Source: Candidatus Caccocola faecipullorum (GTDB taxonomy: Bacteria > Synergistota > Synergistia > Synergistales > Synergistaceae). Taken from it: a DNA stretch of 16,148 bases. The notes under the pieces were generated by a model. It had not been told where the DNA came from. It saw nothing but the letters and a program-made list of their open reading frames with translations, and did no database searches. Shown here piece by piece: positions 1-6,097 of this stretch. The stretch spans positions 1 to 16,148 of the forward strand of contig DVKA01000054.1 of assembly GCA_018716365.1 (NCBI GenBank). Direction: 5' to 3'. How positions within the stretch are numbered: position 1 is the stretch's first letter; each line of letters opens with the position of its first letter. Position numbers and translations under genes: made by a program.

Positions 1-36
1 GTCCTGACATACTACGGCCCAAACTTTTTCCTGCAT
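1..36 (-). CDS. 5' end of an unidentified gene (12 codons visible)
   Basis: An ATG on the minus strand at 36 is preceded by a GGAGG ribosome binding site (45-49) with 8-nt spacing, and the frame stays open to the window edge. The visible residues are MQEKVWAVVCQD, too few to assign a family. A TATACT hexamer (77-82, minus) could be its -10 box, but no good -35 is visible. The gene lies 87 nt downstream of the acetyltransferase gene on the same strand, so read-through is also possible. The start looks real because of the ribosome binding site; the product is unknown. Confidence 0.6.
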   Translation of the reverse strand, partial: MQEKVWAVVCQD

Positions 37-123
37 GAAAAACACCTCCGAAAGGTTATTGCTTTTGCCTGTTAATAGTATAAAACAAAAACGGCGCGAG
101 AAGAACCGTCCGCGCGAAATGTT

Positions 124-762
124 TTACAGGCCGGAGGCGGCGCGTGCGCGCGCTATCTCTTCGAGCTCTTCGTCCGAAAACCGCCTGTCCTTAAAATAGA
201 AGGCGAGATCGTCCTCGGTGATTTTCCTTATCACGCGGCACGGGTTGCCCGCGGCGAGCGACCAGGCGGGAAGGTCGCGCGCGACGACGCTGCCCGCGGC
301 TATCACGCAGCAGTCGCCGACTGTGACGCCGGGCAGTATCATCGCGCCGCCGCCTATCCAGACGTGGTTTCCTATCGTGACCGGCGCGCCGTACTCCCAG
401 CCCGCGGCGCGCGCGGCGGGGTGCAGCGGATGGCCCGCGGTGTAGATTGCGGCGTTTGGAGCCATGAGACAGCCGTCGCCTATCGTGACGCGGCAGACGT
501 CGAGTATCGTGCAGTTGTAGTTGACGTAGAGGTTTTTCCCAGCGTGTATGTTGAATCCGTAGTCGCAGTAGAAGGGCGGGTTTATCGTCGCGTTCTCTGA
601 CTTTCCGAGAAGCTGCGCCGCCAGCGCCCTGTGCAGTTCGAGGGCGTCGAAGGGCGCGCTGTTGAGCTTGTCGAGCAGCGCGCGGCAGCGGCGGTATTGT
701 TTCATCACGTTTTCATCGTCTATGTACGGCAGTCCCGCGTCGCGGCGTTCTATGTTCGTCAT
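124..762 (-). CDS. maa: Sugar O-acetyltransferase (maltose/galactoside acetyltransferase family, left-handed beta helix)
   Basis: The 212-residue product is about the usual length for Maa/LacA/NodL acetyltransferases, which move acetyl from acetyl-CoA to a sugar hydroxyl in the cytoplasm. An N-terminal Mac-type domain (about residues 1-55, with a YRRCRALLDKLN helix) precedes hexapeptide repeats (about 60-185). The stretch YTAGHPLHP carries the expected catalytic His at residue 111, and the end has the typical AAGNPCRVIRKI closing turn. The ATG at 762 follows AAAGGAGAG at 8-nt spacing. The gene lies downstream of the por operon but is separated from it by a strong terminator (831-870), so it is probably its own unit. 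The exact acceptor sugar cannot be told; detoxification of non-metabolisable sugars is the usual guess for the family. Confidence 0.93.
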   Translation of the reverse strand: MTNIERRDAGLPYIDDENVMKQYRRCRALLDKLNSAPFDALELHRALAAQLLGKSENATINPPFYCDYGFNIHAGKNLYVNYNCTILDVCRVTIGDGCLMAPNAAIYTAGHPLHPAARAAGWEYGAPVTIGNHVWIGGGAMILPGVTVGDCCVIAAGSVVARDLPAWSLAAGNPCRVIRKITEDDLAFYFKDRRFSDEELEEIARARAASGL

Positions 763-807
763 CTGTTTCTCTCCTTTTTATATATCGCGCCCGACGGCGC
801 ACGAAAG

Positions 808-813
808 ATTATA
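808..813 (-). promoter_or_regulatory. Candidate -10 box for the acetyltransferase gene
   Basis: A TATAAT hexamer on the minus strand lies 45 nt upstream of the ATG at 762. No convincing -35 exists at 16-18 bp; the position falls in the T-tract of the preceding terminator. Plausible but weak. Confidence 0.35.
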
Positions 814-830
814 CGCGAGCCGAGCGCAAA

Positions 831-870
831 GAAAAACGCCGGAGCGTGGAAATTTCTTCGCTCCGGCGTT
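831..870 (-). terminator. Intrinsic terminator of the por operon
   Basis: A perfect 12-bp stem (835-846 with 859-870, arm AACGCCGGAGCG) with a 12-nt loop is followed on the minus strand by a T-run (GTTTTTC). It starts 20 nt after the porB stop codon. Confidence 0.88.
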
Positions 871-890
871 CGGCTTTGTTTTCGTAAATT

Positions 891-1826
891 TTAGGCTTTG
901 CCGCACTTTTTGAGCAGCTTCGCCCAGCTTGCGTCTGCGTCGCGCTGCGCCTCCTCGACGAGGTCAAGCCGCTCCGCGCCTTTTTTGAAGAGATGCGCGT
1001 AGCGTCCCTGCGCGCGCAGGAAGTCTTCTATCGAGACCTGTTTCTTCGGCTCGTAGGATAATTTATACTCGCCGTTCACAACTTCGTAGACGGGCCAGAA
1101 TTTGCTGTCCGCCGCCATCTGGCATATTTCGACTTGGCGCGACGGGTCTATCCTCCAGAAGAGCGGGCAGGGCACCAGCACGTTGACGAAGGCGGGGCCG
1201 GGAGTTTCGACGGCGCGCTTGACCTTTGCGATAAGGTCCATAGGATTGTGCAGCGTCGTCTGCGCGACGTAGGGAATTTCGTGCGCGGCGACGATTTCCG
1301 TAAGGTCCTTCGCGCGCTGGAGTTTTCCGGGGGCCATTTTGCCGGCCGGGGAGGTCGTCGCGTTCGCGTTCTGCGGCGTCGCGCTCGAACGCTGCGCGCC
1401 GGTGTTCATGTAGCCTTGGTTGTTGTAGCAGATGTATGTGAAGTCGTGTCCGCGTTCCAAGGCGCCCGATAGCGACTGGAGGCCGATGTCGTAGGTGCCG
1501 CCGTCTCCGCCGAAGGCTACGAATTTTATATCTTTGTCCACTTTGCCTTTGCGGCGCAGGACTTTATAAGCGGCCTCTATGCCTGAGATGCCGGCGCCTG
1601 CGTTTTCAAAGGCGATGTGCATGTATGGCATGCGCCACGCGCTGTATGGATAGACCGTCGTCGAGACTTCCATGCAGCCGGTCGCGGCGACTACGACGAC
1701 TGGATAATCGACGCCCATCAGCGCCTGACGTATTGCTGTCGGCGCTCCGCAGCCGGGGCACATACGGTGTCCCTGCGTGAGCGGGTTCTGCTTTTTTGTA
1801 AGTTCTTTTATGTTAATCGCGCACAT
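891..1826 (-). CDS. porB: 2-oxoacid (pyruvate):ferredoxin oxidoreductase, beta subunit
   Basis: This 311-residue thiamine-diphosphate-binding subunit of a four-subunit 2-oxoacid:ferredoxin oxidoreductase takes part in converting pyruvate (or another 2-oxoacid), CoA and oxidised ferredoxin to acyl-CoA, CO2 and reduced ferredoxin. The TPP/Mg signature is GGDGGTYDIG (106-115) followed by NNQGYMNTG (135-143). Cysteines C23 and C26 (RMCPGCGAP), C51 (TGCMEV) and C220 (VPCPLFWR) match the four ligands of the proximal [4Fe-4S] cluster in PorB. The sequence recalls the Thermotoga/Pyrococcus pyruvate enzyme more than VorB or KorB, but substrate cannot be proven by reading. It overlaps porA by 14 nt, which suggests translational coupling, and is the last gene before the terminator at 831-870. 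Confidence 0.95.
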   Translation of the reverse strand: MCAINIKELTKKQNPLTQGHRMCPGCGAPTAIRQALMGVDYPVVVVAATGCMEVSTTVYPYSAWRMPYMHIAFENAGAGISGIEAAYKVLRRKGKVDKDIKFVAFGGDGGTYDIGLQSLSGALERGHDFTYICYNNQGYMNTGAQRSSATPQNANATTSPAGKMAPGKLQRAKDLTEIVAAHEIPYVAQTTLHNPMDLIAKVKRAVETPGPAFVNVLVPCPLFWRIDPSRQVEICQMAADSKFWPVYEVVNGEYKLSYEPKKQVSIEDFLRAQGRYAHLFKKGAERLDLVEEAQRDADASWAKLLKKCGKA

Positions 1827-3009
1827 CTTCGCCGCCCCTTTCGAGAAGTCCTATGAAGCGCGCGCCTGCGCGGTAGTCGTTCTTCATCATGCGTTCGAAT
1901 ACGGCGCGCGCGTCGGATGCGAAGAAATCGCGTCCGCCGAGGCCGAAGATGTATTCCTGCACTGGGACGCGCTGTTCGAGGTTGTAGAGCGCGCTCTTGA
2001 TTTCCGCGGCGAGCGGGGCCGTGCCGCCTATGCTCGCGCTGCGGTCGAGCACCGCGACACCCTTTTTACCGCGCGCAAGGCGCGCCAGCTCTTCGGCGGG
2101 GAATGGGCGGAAGAAGCGCACGCGCAGCATTCCGGCTTTCACGCCCTCGTCGCGCAGCTCGTCTACTACGTCCTTGACGACGCCAGCCGCCGAGGACATT
2201 ATGACGATGAGATAATCCGCGTCGTCCGCGCGGTAATCTTCGACCGGAGCGTAGTAACGTCCAGTCTCTTTCGCAAGCTCCGCCGCGACCTCTTCATAGA
2301 CGGGGAGGACGTGGTTCATGCCCTCCATCTGGTTGCGCTTTATCTCGAAATAATATTCGGACATTGTGAACGAGCCGTAGGATACGGGATTGTCGACGTT
2401 GAGCAGCGGATAGGCCGCTTTGCGCTCGCCGACGAAGCCGCGCACCGTCTCGTCGTCGAGCAGCTCGACCGGCTCGTAGCAGTGACTCGTGATGAATCCG
2501 TCCTGGCAGACGAATACGGGCGTCAGCACGCGCGCGTCCTCGGCGAGGCGCACTGCGAGCAGCACGGAATCGTAGACTTCCTGCGCGTCTTCGCAGTATA
2601 TCTGCACCCAGCCGGAATCGCGCTCCGGCATACTGTCGGAGTGGTCGCAGTGTATATTTACCGGCGCGCCGAGCGAGCGGTTGACGAGGCCGAATACTAT
2701 CGGCGCGCGGAACGAGGCCGCTATCGGGAAGATTTCATGCATCAGCGCGACGCCGTTCGCCGACGAGGCCGTCATGACGCGCGCGCCGGAAATCGACGCG
2801 CCGACGCAGGCCGAGATTGCGGAGTGTTCGCTTTCGACCGCGACGTATTCAGAGTCGACCTTTCCGTTTGCGACAAAGTCGGCGAAGCGCATCGGTATCT
2901 CCGTGGAGGGCGTGATGGGGTATGCAGCGACGACGTCGGGATTGATCTGGCGCATCGCTTCCGCGAAGGCGAGGTTGCCCGAGGTCATGACTTTTTTCTT
3001 ATTTGACAT
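1813..3009 (-). CDS. porA: 2-oxoacid (pyruvate):ferredoxin oxidoreductase, alpha subunit
   Basis: The 398-residue product is the normal length for the separate alpha subunit, which carries the pyrimidine-binding (PYR) TPP domain and the transketolase C-terminal-like domain. The start MSNKKKVMTSGNLAFAEAM and the motif AAYPITPSTEIP (about residues 29-40) are typical, as is the ASSANGVALMHEI segment (about 82-94). A GGGGAGG ribosome binding site lies 9 nt before the ATG at 3009. The start overlaps porD by 11 nt and the end overlaps porB by 14 nt. With PorB it forms the catalytic core; the PorC and PorD genes directly upstream complete the complex. The long antisense reading frame over this gene is a GC-codon artefact. 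Confidence 0.95.
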   Translation of the reverse strand: MSNKKKVMTSGNLAFAEAMRQINPDVVAAYPITPSTEIPMRFADFVANGKVDSEYVAVESEHSAISACVGASISGARVMTASSANGVALMHEIFPIAASFRAPIVFGLVNRSLGAPVNIHCDHSDSMPERDSGWVQIYCEDAQEVYDSVLLAVRLAEDARVLTPVFVCQDGFITSHCYEPVELLDDETVRGFVGERKAAYPLLNVDNPVSYGSFTMSEYYFEIKRNQMEGMNHVLPVYEEVAAELAKETGRYYAPVEDYRADDADYLIVIMSSAAGVVKDVVDELRDEGVKAGMLRVRFFRPFPAEELARLARGKKGVAVLDRSASIGGTAPLAAEIKSALYNLEQRVPVQEYIFGLGGRDFFASDARAVFERMMKNDYRAGARFIGLLERGGEDVRD

Positions 3010-3343
3010 GCGCGCCGACCTCCCCGGGGTGTTCTCCCGAAACTGCGTCGCCGTCGGCGAACGAGGATTCAGAATGCATCGTTATCGCTTTGGTGGGGCA
3101 GAGGCGCTCGCAGAGTGCGCAGCCCTTGCAGAAGAAAAGATTGATTCCCGTTACTTTGTTATCCGCGTCGAGCTCTATCGAGTCGTCGGGGCACTGCAGC
3201 CAGCAGCGGAGGCACGAGACGCATTTCTTCGCGTCGATGACGGGGCGCATCGAACGCCAGAGCCCCGTCTGTACTTTCAGGGCGGAGGCTCCGAAGGCTA
3301 TCGTAGCCATCGGCACCTCCTGCCAGCATTGCGGTTTACTCAT
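2999..3343 (-). CDS. porD: 2-oxoacid (pyruvate):ferredoxin oxidoreductase, delta subunit (2x[4Fe-4S] ferredoxin)
   Basis: A 114-residue ferredoxin-like electron-transfer subunit. Two complete cluster-binding motifs are visible: CVSCLRCWLQCP (C41, C44, C47, C51) and CKGCALCERLCP (C72, C75, C78, C82). Each is CxxCxxCxxxCP, the fourth Cys of each motif normally serving the other cluster. It passes electrons from the TPP site and the PorB cluster to soluble ferredoxin. The N-terminal 30 residues before the ferredoxin fold are usual in PorD. Its ATG overlaps the porC stop (ATGA-type 4-nt overlap, 3340-3343) and its end overlaps porA by 11 nt, so the four genes are tightly coupled. Confidence 0.95.
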   Translation of the reverse strand: MSKPQCWQEVPMATIAFGASALKVQTGLWRSMRPVIDAKKCVSCLRCWLQCPDDSIELDADNKVTGINLFFCKGCALCERLCPTKAITMHSESSFADGDAVSGEHPGEVGAHVK

Positions 3344-3912
3344 GCGAAGACCGCCTCGCTGCGTCCGCGCAGTATCGCGCGGCGGTTGGCTTCAAGGACG
3401 GGCTGCGGAAGCTTCGTCATCTTGCTCGTGAAGTGGTTGACGAAGGACTCGACGGGAACGTCGGTGAAGACGTGCGAGAGAGCGCCGAGCAGCGGGGCGT
3501 TCGGGCGGTTCTGTCCGAGCTCTTCGAGCGTGATCTTCGTCGCGTCGACGACGAGGACTTTCGCCTTCGACGAAACGCCGAGGCGGCGGCGGAGTTCCTT
3601 CGCGTTCTCCGCGCTGTTCACGAGATATACGGCGTCTTCGGTCGAGCCTTCGGTCGGGTTGGCGCTCTCGACCATCGTCGGGTCTACGACGACGACTATA
3701 TTGGGGTTCTGCACTCCGCAGCGGCGGCGTATCGGGGAATCCGAGACTCTGTTGTAGGCGCGGATCGGCGCGCCCTGGCGCTCAGCGCCGTATTCCGGGA
3801 AAGCCTGAACGTGCTTGCCTTCCTCGAAAAGAACCTCGGCGAGTATAGCGGAAGCGCTCTTCGCTCCCTGTCCGCCGCGTCCGTGCCATCTTACTTCAAG
3901 TGTCTTGTTCAT
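3340..3912 (-). CDS. porC: 2-oxoacid (pyruvate):ferredoxin oxidoreductase, gamma subunit
   Basis: A 190-residue gamma subunit (POR catalytic domain III), first gene of the operon. The signature EVRWHGRGGQGAKSAS (about residues 6-21) and the later EYGAERQGAPIRAYNR segment are characteristic of this family. The ATG at 3912 follows an AAGGAGG ribosome binding site at 8-nt spacing. The operon order gamma-delta-alpha-beta is the one known from Thermotoga and Pyrococcus. The 5' leader holds a terminator, an antiterminator and an Ile-rich leader peptide (3958-4150), so transcription into this gene is probably controlled by attenuation. Confidence 0.95.
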   Translation of the reverse strand: MNKTLEVRWHGRGGQGAKSASAILAEVLFEEGKHVQAFPEYGAERQGAPIRAYNRVSDSPIRRRCGVQNPNIVVVVDPTMVESANPTEGSTEDAVYLVNSAENAKELRRRLGVSSKAKVLVVDATKITLEELGQNRPNAPLLGALSHVFTDVPVESFVNHFTSKMTKLPQPVLEANRRAILRGRSEAVFA

Positions 3913-3957
3913 CAGTGGTTCCTCCTTGCATAAAGCCGTCTTAAAATTTTTTGCATT

Positions 3958-3992
3958 AAAAAAGGGGCCTTTTCTTATCGAAAAGGCCCCTT
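3958..3992 (-). terminator. Leader terminator (attenuator) upstream of porC
   Basis: A perfect 13-bp stem (3980-3992 with 3962-3974, arm AAGGGGCCTTTTC on the minus strand) with a 5-nt loop is followed by a run of six T on the minus strand (3963-3958). It lies between the por promoter and the porC ribosome binding site, so it must be bypassed for por expression. Confidence 0.88.
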
Positions 3993-4040
3993 ACTCGTCT
4001 GCTCAAACGGCGCTAAACGCCGTTCCTACGAGAAGGAGCC
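3985..4040 (-). promoter_or_regulatory. Antiterminator structure of the por leader
   Basis: On the minus strand GGCTCCTTCTCG (4040-4029, inside leader codons 17-21) pairs with CGAGTAAGGGGCC (3997-3985): 12 pairs with one G-U and one bulged base. This uses 3985-3992, which is part of the first arm of the terminator, so the two folds exclude each other. A 7-bp hairpin (4018-4024 with 4006-4012, arm AACGGCG) nests inside the antiterminator loop, and the leader stop codon lies in that hairpin's loop. Confidence 0.75.
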
Positions 4041-4090
4041 GCGTTAATAATTATAATTATTATGTTATTGTTGGTGATGCTTCTTAACAT
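4013..4090 (-). CDS. Ile-rich leader peptide of the por operon (attenuation control)
   Basis: A 25-codon reading frame starts at ATG 4090, 7 nt after a GGAGG site (4098-4102), and ends with TAG at 4013-4015. Codon 5 is Ile and codons 10-15 are six Ile codons in a row (ATA ATA ATT ATA ATT ATT), flanked by Asn (NNNIIIIIIN); the tail reads AAPSRRNGV. This is the form of the ilv and thr leader peptides of enterobacteria, where a ribosome stalled on scarce-amino-acid codons favours an antiterminator. Here a ribosome stalled in the Ile run would leave codons 17-21, one arm of the antiterminator, free; a ribosome reaching the stop codon would cover that arm and allow termination. It follows a strong promoter and precedes the attenuator. 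The peptide itself needs no function. Confidence 0.8.
   Translation of the reverse strand: MLRSITNNNIIIIIINAAPSRRNGV
4045..4062. repeat. Perfect 18-bp AT palindrome within the Ile codon run
   Basis: TAATAATTATAATTATTA reads identically on both strands. It spans leader codons 10-15 plus flanking bases. It may only reflect the choice of A/T-rich Ile codons, or could bind a regulator; as RNA it would be a weak hairpin. Confidence 0.6.
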
Positions 4091-4121
4091 AACGCTTCCT
4101 CCGTTCCCGCAAGATGGCGAC

Positions 4122-4150
4122 ATGTTATCATCCGGCGTTCCGGCTGTCAA
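4122..4150 (-). promoter_or_regulatory. Sigma70-type promoter of the por operon
   Basis: On the minus strand a perfect -35 TTGACA (4150-4145), a 17-bp spacer and a -10 TAACAT (4127-4122) preceded by TG (extended -10). The predicted start of transcription is near 4115, about 25 nt before the leader peptide ATG. Confidence 0.75.
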
Positions 4151-4210
4151 ATGTCGGATAAATTATTTTTTTGAAATATAACTTGGATTCAAGACTTTAT
4201 ATAACAAGCG

Positions 4211-4249
4211 AAAAATCGCAAAGACCTTATAAAAGCGGTGAACTTTGCG
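4211..4249 (-). terminator. Probable terminator of the DUF6198 gene
   Basis: Minus-strand stem CGCAAAG/CTTTGCG (4243-4249 with 4217-4223), with an additional inner 3-bp pairing and a long loop, followed by ATTTTT (4216-4211). It begins 27 nt after the stop codon at 4276 and would insulate the por promoter. Confidence 0.5.
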
Positions 4250-4275
4250 CATTTATGGCGGCGATGCAAAAATTT

Positions 4276-4953
4276 TTATCTCGCCGCGCGCGCCGCGCCG
4301 CGTCCGCTGAGCACGGAGACGAAACGCACTCGCCCGTCCATCCACTCGCCGATGACGCCGACGCCCTTGCCCATAGTGAAAGCCGCGGCGACAGTCCCGA
4401 CGCCGAGGCCGCGCACCTCGCCGAGGAAGCAGAAGGTCAGCGCCGCCGTCACAGCGAGACATATCACGTCGAACGAAATTTTTATCTTCGGGTACGACAG
4501 GCCGCTAATCGCGGACAGCTCGCGCGGGAAGAGGTCCGTGGGGATTATCGGCATTTTACAGCGGTTCGAGAGCGCGATGCCGAAGCAGATGATGAGCCAG
4601 CTGACGAAGAAGTAGAGCACGCGCCAGACGAGCCCGCCGGGCAGCAACGCAATCCAGCTTTCGTGAAAATCCATCGCCGCGCCGAAAGCGAAGCCGACGG
4701 CGAAGCTGAAGATATATTCCGCGACGAAGCGCCCGCGCAGAAACATCAGGCTTGCGACGAGCAGCGACTGGAAGGCGAAGGTCCACATGCCGAGCGACAG
4801 CGCGGGGAAACTCTCCGAAAAGGCGTAGGGCACGCTCGAAATCGCGGAGATTCCCGCGCCGGAGTATAGCATCAGCACGACGCCGAAGCTGTTGACGAAG
4901 ACCGCCGCGGCGAGAGCCGCCTCGCCCCTCAGTGTGGTTATATGTCTTTCCAT
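4276..4953 (-). CDS. DUF6198 / YczE-like multi-pass membrane protein
   Basis: A 225-residue protein with about five hydrophobic segments (roughly 12-32, 55-72, 80-96, 108-128, 160-200). The segment MPIIPTDLFPREL (134-146) is the conserved loop I associate with YczE/DUF6198 membrane proteins, followed by KIKISFDVICL and a GVGTVAAAFTMGKGVG end segment. The family's function is not established; relatives (YitT/YczE) are thought to be integral inner-membrane proteins. The ATG at 4953 follows AGGAAG at a rather long 11-nt spacing. It has its own promoter (5026-5054) and a hairpin with T-run in its leader (4975-5016). The Arg/Ala-rich GC-heavy C-terminus (about 215-225) looks like low-complexity sequence and is probably cytoplasmic. 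Confidence 0.85.
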   Translation of the reverse strand: MERHITTLRGEAALAAAVFVNSFGVVLMLYSGAGISAISSVPYAFSESFPALSLGMWTFAFQSLLVASLMFLRGRFVAEYIFSFAVGFAFGAAMDFHESWIALLPGGLVWRVLYFFVSWLIICFGIALSNRCKMPIIPTDLFPRELSAISGLSYPKIKISFDVICLAVTAALTFCFLGEVRGLGVGTVAAAFTMGKGVGVIGEWMDGRVRFVSVLSGRGAARAAR

Positions 4954-4974
4954 GAGTGCATCATCTTCCTGCAG

Positions 4975-5016
4975 AAAAATTGAAAACGGGAGGGCGTTGT
5001 GGCTGCCGTCCCGTTT
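4975..5016 (-). terminator. Terminator-like hairpin in the DUF6198 leader
   Basis: Minus-strand stem AAACGGGA/TCCCGTTT (5009-5016 with 4984-4991) with an inner GGC/GCC pairing, then TCA and a T-run (ATTTTTC, 4980-4975). It lies downstream of the promoter at 5026-5054 and upstream of the gene, so it either ends the upstream reductase operon or acts as a conditional terminator for this gene. Confidence 0.6.
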
Positions 5017-5025
5017 ATGGCGCGC

Positions 5026-5054
5026 ATTATAATTCTGCGGAGTTCTGTTATCAA
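5026..5054 (-). promoter_or_regulatory. Sigma70-type promoter for the DUF6198 gene
   Basis: Minus strand: -35 TTGATA (5054-5049), 17-bp spacer, -10 TATAAT (5031-5026). The transcript would start near 5019, almost at the base of the hairpin at 4984-5016. Confidence 0.7.
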
Positions 5055-5086
5055 GCAGGAATTTTTATAAAACTACCGTCGCGCTG

Positions 5087-5512
5087 TCAATCGCAGGAAT
5101 CCGCGCGCGCCGCGGCGCGTCCGTTCCAGCGGCAGGCGCGCATGTCGACGCGCCCGTCGTCGGTGAACGGCACGCCCTCGGCTATAAGCTTTGCGCGGCG
5201 CAGCTCCGAGTAGCCGCCGCCCGCTATCGAGCCGTCGCTCATCACGACGCGCTGCCACGGCAGATCGTCGGGGCAGCGGCGCATCGCCCAGCCGACCTGG
5301 CGCGCCGCGCGCGGAGCGCCGAGCATATAGGCAATCTGCCCGTAGCTGACGACGCGCCCGCGCGGTATCGCGCGCACGATTTCGTAGACGCGCTCGAAAA
5401 ACGGCGCGGCCTCCGCGCGCGCGGCTAGCCCTTCGCCTTTATCTTTTCCGCTATGCGCCGCCCCGCCTCGCGCGCGGCCGCCAGCTCCTTCGGAAATTCT
5501 TCGTCCCGCCAT
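5087..5512 (-). CDS. Alkyltransferase-like protein (ATL; MGMT fold without the acceptor cysteine)
   Basis: From about residue 36 (APFFERVYEIVRAIPRGRVVSYGQIA) the protein matches the O6-alkylguanine-DNA alkyltransferase DNA-binding domain. The active-site PCHRV motif is replaced by PWQRVV (residues 85-90 when numbered from the ATG at 5512), with Trp in the place of the acceptor Cys; that is the hallmark of ATL proteins, which bind O6-alkylguanine and pass it to nucleotide excision repair. The RAARQVGWAM helix and the EGVPFTDDGRVDM end are also typical. The start is unclear: the only in-frame ATG (5512) lies 88 nt inside the upstream gene with no evident ribosome binding site, and there is no ATG, GTG or TTG between it and a GTG at codon 46 that would cut into the conserved domain. 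Homology is sure, the 5' end is not. It is the last gene of the nitroreductase/reductase operon. Confidence 0.8.
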   Translation of the reverse strand: MAGRRISEGAGGRARGGAAHSGKDKGEGLAARAEAAPFFERVYEIVRAIPRGRVVSYGQIAYMLGAPRAARQVGWAMRRCPDDLPWQRVVMSDGSIAGGGYSELRRAKLIAEGVPFTDDGRVDMRACRWNGRAAARADSCD

Positions 5513-6093
5513 TTTTTCTTTTCCGCCTCGTCCCAGCCGTCCGCGTCGTATTTCGCGTAGTCGCTGAACTGATATGTATTGAACGCGCATACGCGCTCCG
5601 GCTTCGTGAATACGCGGCCGATGAAGCTCTCGAACGCGCCGAGCGGCCCTTTTCCGTCGTTTACGTATGTTTCGTGAAATTTCGGCTCTTTGACGTTCAT
5701 CGTGTAAATCATCGCCGTCTCCGCGCGTTTCGGCGCGAGCGTCGGGTATCCCGCGCCGTAGCTGACGAACGGAAAGAGCAGCCGTTCTATAAACGCGTGG
5801 AGCTGCGGCGTGACCGTCCAGAAATAGACCGGCGAGGCGAAGACGAGGCCGTCCGCCTGCGCCGCGCGGCCGAGCAGCTCCGATGCGCCGTCGCGCTGCG
5901 CGCATCTGCCGTATGACGCCCCGCCCTTGACCTTGCAGGCGAAGCAGCTGCGGCATCCCTTTAAGTCGAGGTCGTAAAGCCGTACCGTTTCGACCTCCGC
6001 TCCAGCCTCCGCCGCGCCCGCCGCGAAGCTTTCGCACATCTGCGCCGTGTTCCAGCCCTTGCGCGGGCCGCCGTCGAATATGATTACCTTCAT
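5425..6093 (-). CDS. Flavodoxin-fold NAD(P)H-dependent FMN reductase / iron-sulfur flavoprotein-like
   Basis: A 222-residue protein of the NADPH-dependent FMN reductase family. The N-terminal beta strand and phosphate loop read MKVIIFDGGPRKGWNT (1-16); SPVYFW (87-92) forms the second FMN-contacting loop. CRSCFAC (C47, C50, C53) with C64 lies where some flavodoxin-fold proteins of anaerobes carry Cys residues; this is the compact cysteine motif of iron-sulfur flavoproteins, though the spacing is not exactly the classical one, so cluster binding is only possible. It starts 4 nt after the nitroreductase stop codon and its 3' end overlaps the ATL frame, so the three genes are probably one transcript. 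A role in flavin-dependent reduction of quinones, nitro compounds or oxidants fits, but the substrate is not known. Confidence 0.88.
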   Translation of the reverse strand: MKVIIFDGGPRKGWNTAQMCESFAAGAAEAGAEVETVRLYDLDLKGCRSCFACKVKGGASYGRCAQRDGASELLGRAAQADGLVFASPVYFWTVTPQLHAFIERLLFPFVSYGAGYPTLAPKRAETAMIYTMNVKEPKFHETYVNDGKGPLGAFESFIGRVFTKPERVCAFNTYQFSDYAKYDADGWDEAEKKKWRDEEFPKELAAAREAGRRIAEKIKAKG

Positions 6094-6097
6094 CGCG

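Noticed and set aside
37..123. Possible terminator after the acetyltransferase gene (GC-rich stretch followed by TTTTTGTTTT on the minus strand)
   Set aside because: Only a broken 3-4 bp stem can be drawn; the T-run may belong to the next gene's promoter region.
1777..3006. 409-codon open frame on the plus strand opposite porA
   Set aside because: It is antisense to a certain gene, has no ribosome binding site, is full of Arg/Ala/Glu/Val from GC-rich complement codons and resembles no family.
3916..3957. Short frame (MQKILRRL...) between attenuator and porC whose stop overlaps the porC start
   Set aside because: No ribosome binding site (the ATG follows the T-run of the terminator), so it is probably chance.
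5087..6037. 316-codon minus-strand frame as a single fused protein
   Set aside because: Only its last third matches a family (ATL); the remainder is the out-of-frame shadow of the flavodoxin-fold gene.
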